Assembly (NCBI GenBank): GCA_965223125.1
Contig: OZ244984.1
Span: forward strand, 2,976,001 to 3,040,000
Origin: Pacificispira sp965223125
Lineage (GTDB): Bacteria; Pseudomonadota; Alphaproteobacteria; UBA8366; Aestuariispiraceae
Direction: 5' to 3'
DNA: 64,000 nucleotides
Shown here: piece by piece, positions 62,746 through 64,000 of the stretch
Position numbering within the stretch: position 1 is the stretch's first letter
How the letters are laid out: every line of letters begins with the position of its first letter
The notes under the pieces: model-generated
Database searches by the model: none
Told to the model about the DNA's origin: nothing
What the model saw: only the letters and a program-made list of their open reading frames with translations
Made by a program: the position numbers and the translations under genes

Positions 62746-64000
62746 ATGATCAATCATCCGTTTCACACCTCCCGTTCTTCCGGTTCTGCTCGTACCGGCC
62801 CGGCGCGTACCGGCCTGTCTGCCGGGTACAACGGCCCCTACGGATCGCGGCTGGAGGAAAATCTGGTCGGCTATCTGCGTGGACAGACACTTAGGGTCTC
62901 CGATGCGCCCCCCGCACCGGATACCATGCCGGGCACCACGCCGGATACCGCGCCAGACGCCGCATCCGTTGAGATCACCCGACCGCCCGCATCGGACCCG
63001 CCCCTTTCGATGCGGGCGGCGATACCGGTCCATCGGGGCTTTTCGCAGGGAAGGACCGAGGCTCTCCCGCCCGCCGATCCGTTGTCGCGCAGTGCCGAGG
63101 ATGTGGATGGGGCGATTACGCATTTCATGCAAGACCCGCGCTATGTCGATCCGGCGCGGCGGGAGGGCCCCTATCGCGACAAGGTGACAAGACTTTGGGA
63201 CGCCGCCTATCCCGGTCCCTATGAGCCCGGCAGCTTTGGCCGCAATGCCCACCCGCATCTGACCGTCGGGGACGTGCTGGGCATGGCCGATGGGCTGGGG
63301 CTCGTCGATCCCGTGACGGATGACAATGCTCAACCGGTGGCGGGGCGGACCTCTGGTGCCTTCGTTCAGCCGCCGAAGACCGAGGCCGAAAAGCGCCGTC
63401 TTGACGACTGGATGGCGAAGCGCCCGCCGCATATTCCGGTCGCGGTCTGGCAGGCGATGGAACCCGCCCTGCCGGGTCTGTGGGACATGCCCGGCTGGGG
63501 TCGCCTTCCCCTCGGGATGCGGCTGGAGATGGAGAATGCGCTGGCGACGCCCCAGGGCCGCGCCGGGCTGCGGCGTGCGGCGCAGGCTGAAATCGAGGGC
63601 ACGGATATCGGCGGGAAGGAGCGCTCGGCACTCCTCACCGTGGTGGACAGGGCGCTACCGGAGGAAACGGGCGGGGAGGGTGCCGACGATCCCGACAGGC
63701 CGGACGGTGTTCAGGTGGCGAATGCCGGAGCTTTAATTCTACGTATCATCCGCCTGATCATCGGATCCTCCCGCGAGAAGGATGAGCCACCCTTTCCGCT
63801 CCCGCCACCCCTCGAACCGCCGCAAGAGCCAAAAGACGCTCCCGGAAATCCGCGCCAGGAAATTCCCGATCCGCTGCCGGATCGGACCGAGACTCCTGTC
63901 GACCCGCCCAACCTCGACACCACGGAAACCCTGGAACGAGACCCCGCCGTCAGTCGCCCCACAATCCTCATCACCCCCGATGGTGAGGAACTGACCGAGG
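62746..64000 (+). CDS. Unknown proline-rich protein, 3' truncated
   Basis: An open frame of at least 418 codons from ATG 62746 runs off the right edge without a stop. The first 90 residues are low-complexity and rich in Pro, Thr, Ser and Asp (APPAPDTMPGTTPDTAPDAA). A middle, more ordered part holds GPYEPGSFGRNAHPHLTVGD and PVAVWQAMEPALPGLWDMPG. Then a second Pro-rich tail (PFPLPPPLEPPQEPKDAPG) starts near 345. AAAGGATCAAGGC precedes the ATG. I do not recognise the family. The linker-like composition suits a multi-domain structural or secreted protein. Confidence 0.55.
   Translation, partial: MINHPFHTSRSSGSARTGPARTGLSAGYNGPYGSRLEENLVGYLRGQTLRVSDAPPAPDTMPGTTPDTAPDAASVEITRPPASDPPLSMRAAIPVHRGFSQGRTEALPPADPLSRSAEDVDGAITHFMQDPRYVDPARREGPYRDKVTRLWDAAYPGPYEPGSFGRNAHPHLTVGDVLGMADGLGLVDPVTDDNAQPVAGRTSGAFVQPPKTEAEKRRLDDWMAKRPPHIPVAVWQAMEPALPGLWDMPGWGRLPLGMRLEMENALATPQGRAGLRRAAQAEIEGTDIGGKERSALLTVVDRALPEETGGEGADDPDRPDGVQVANAGALILRIIRLIIGSSREKDEPPFPLPPPLEPPQEPKDAPGNPRQEIPDPLPDRTETPVDPPNLDTTETLERDPAVSRPTILITPDGEELTE

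Overview
The window is GC-rich and gene-dense. It holds overlapping operons with many GTG/TTG starts, a class A RNase P RNA, a carA gene divergent from a GatB/YqeY gene, and an exact TTAA-N7-TTAA (CtrA-type) box. Together these suggest an alphaproteobacterium, perhaps of Rhodospirillales or Rhodobacterales type. I cannot resolve it further without searches. No tRNA, IS element, prophage or CRISPR array was seen.

Positions 1-38461 are one very long plus-strand surface-glycan locus, almost all in overlapping or tightly spaced genes. It reads as several modules. (a) 1-14389: nonulosonic (pseudaminic/legionaminic-type) sugar synthesis. Genes include pseB, pseC, a LegC-type aminotransferase, NeuB-type synthase, NeuD-type acyltransferase, a PtmE-like CBS-nucleotidyltransferase, an SpsF-like cytidylyltransferase, GNAT acyltransferases, and a formyltransferase next to a PIG-L deacetylase. 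(b) 14386-19157: a more AT-rich insert. It encodes two acyl carrier proteins, a LnmK-like protein, a KAS III ketosynthase, two paralogous PhyH-type Fe/2-oxoglutarate dioxygenases and an unknown protein. It looks like a dedicated acyl-group pathway inside the sugar cluster and is the best candidate here for an undescribed system. (c) 19196-33701: decoration and transfer. Genes include GT-B-like and GT4 transferases, SAM methyltransferases, an unusual SpsF/class III aminotransferase fusion, a sulfotransferase-like protein, an asparagine-synthetase-like enzyme without the glutaminase cysteine, deacetylase-like proteins, an AT-rich formyltransferase and a WbqC protein. (d) 33838-38461: a WbpB/WbpD/WbpE set for a 2,3-diamino-uronic acid sugar, with a deacetylase-like protein and a GT4 transferase.

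Positions 38765-42057 are a VWA / PP2C phosphatase / Ser-Thr kinase triad (TerY-P type). After it come a two-gene YeeE/YedE-type transporter, a TrkH potassium transporter, an isolated GT-A glycosyltransferase, malate synthase, an EamA exporter, ChaC, D-aminoacyl-tRNA deacylase and a 44-residue membrane protein. Next are a methyltransferase-like gene behind the CtrA-type box, carA, and a GatB/YqeY protein.

From 52473 to the end lie a long nested inverted repeat, a solitary type IIG restriction-modification-like protein, a GlxA-type regulator, rnpB, a secreted alpha/beta hydrolase, a chemotaxis receptor, an MFS transporter, a DUF305 protein, and a proline-rich gene that runs off the right edge. 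All functions are read from motifs and context; no database search was possible.
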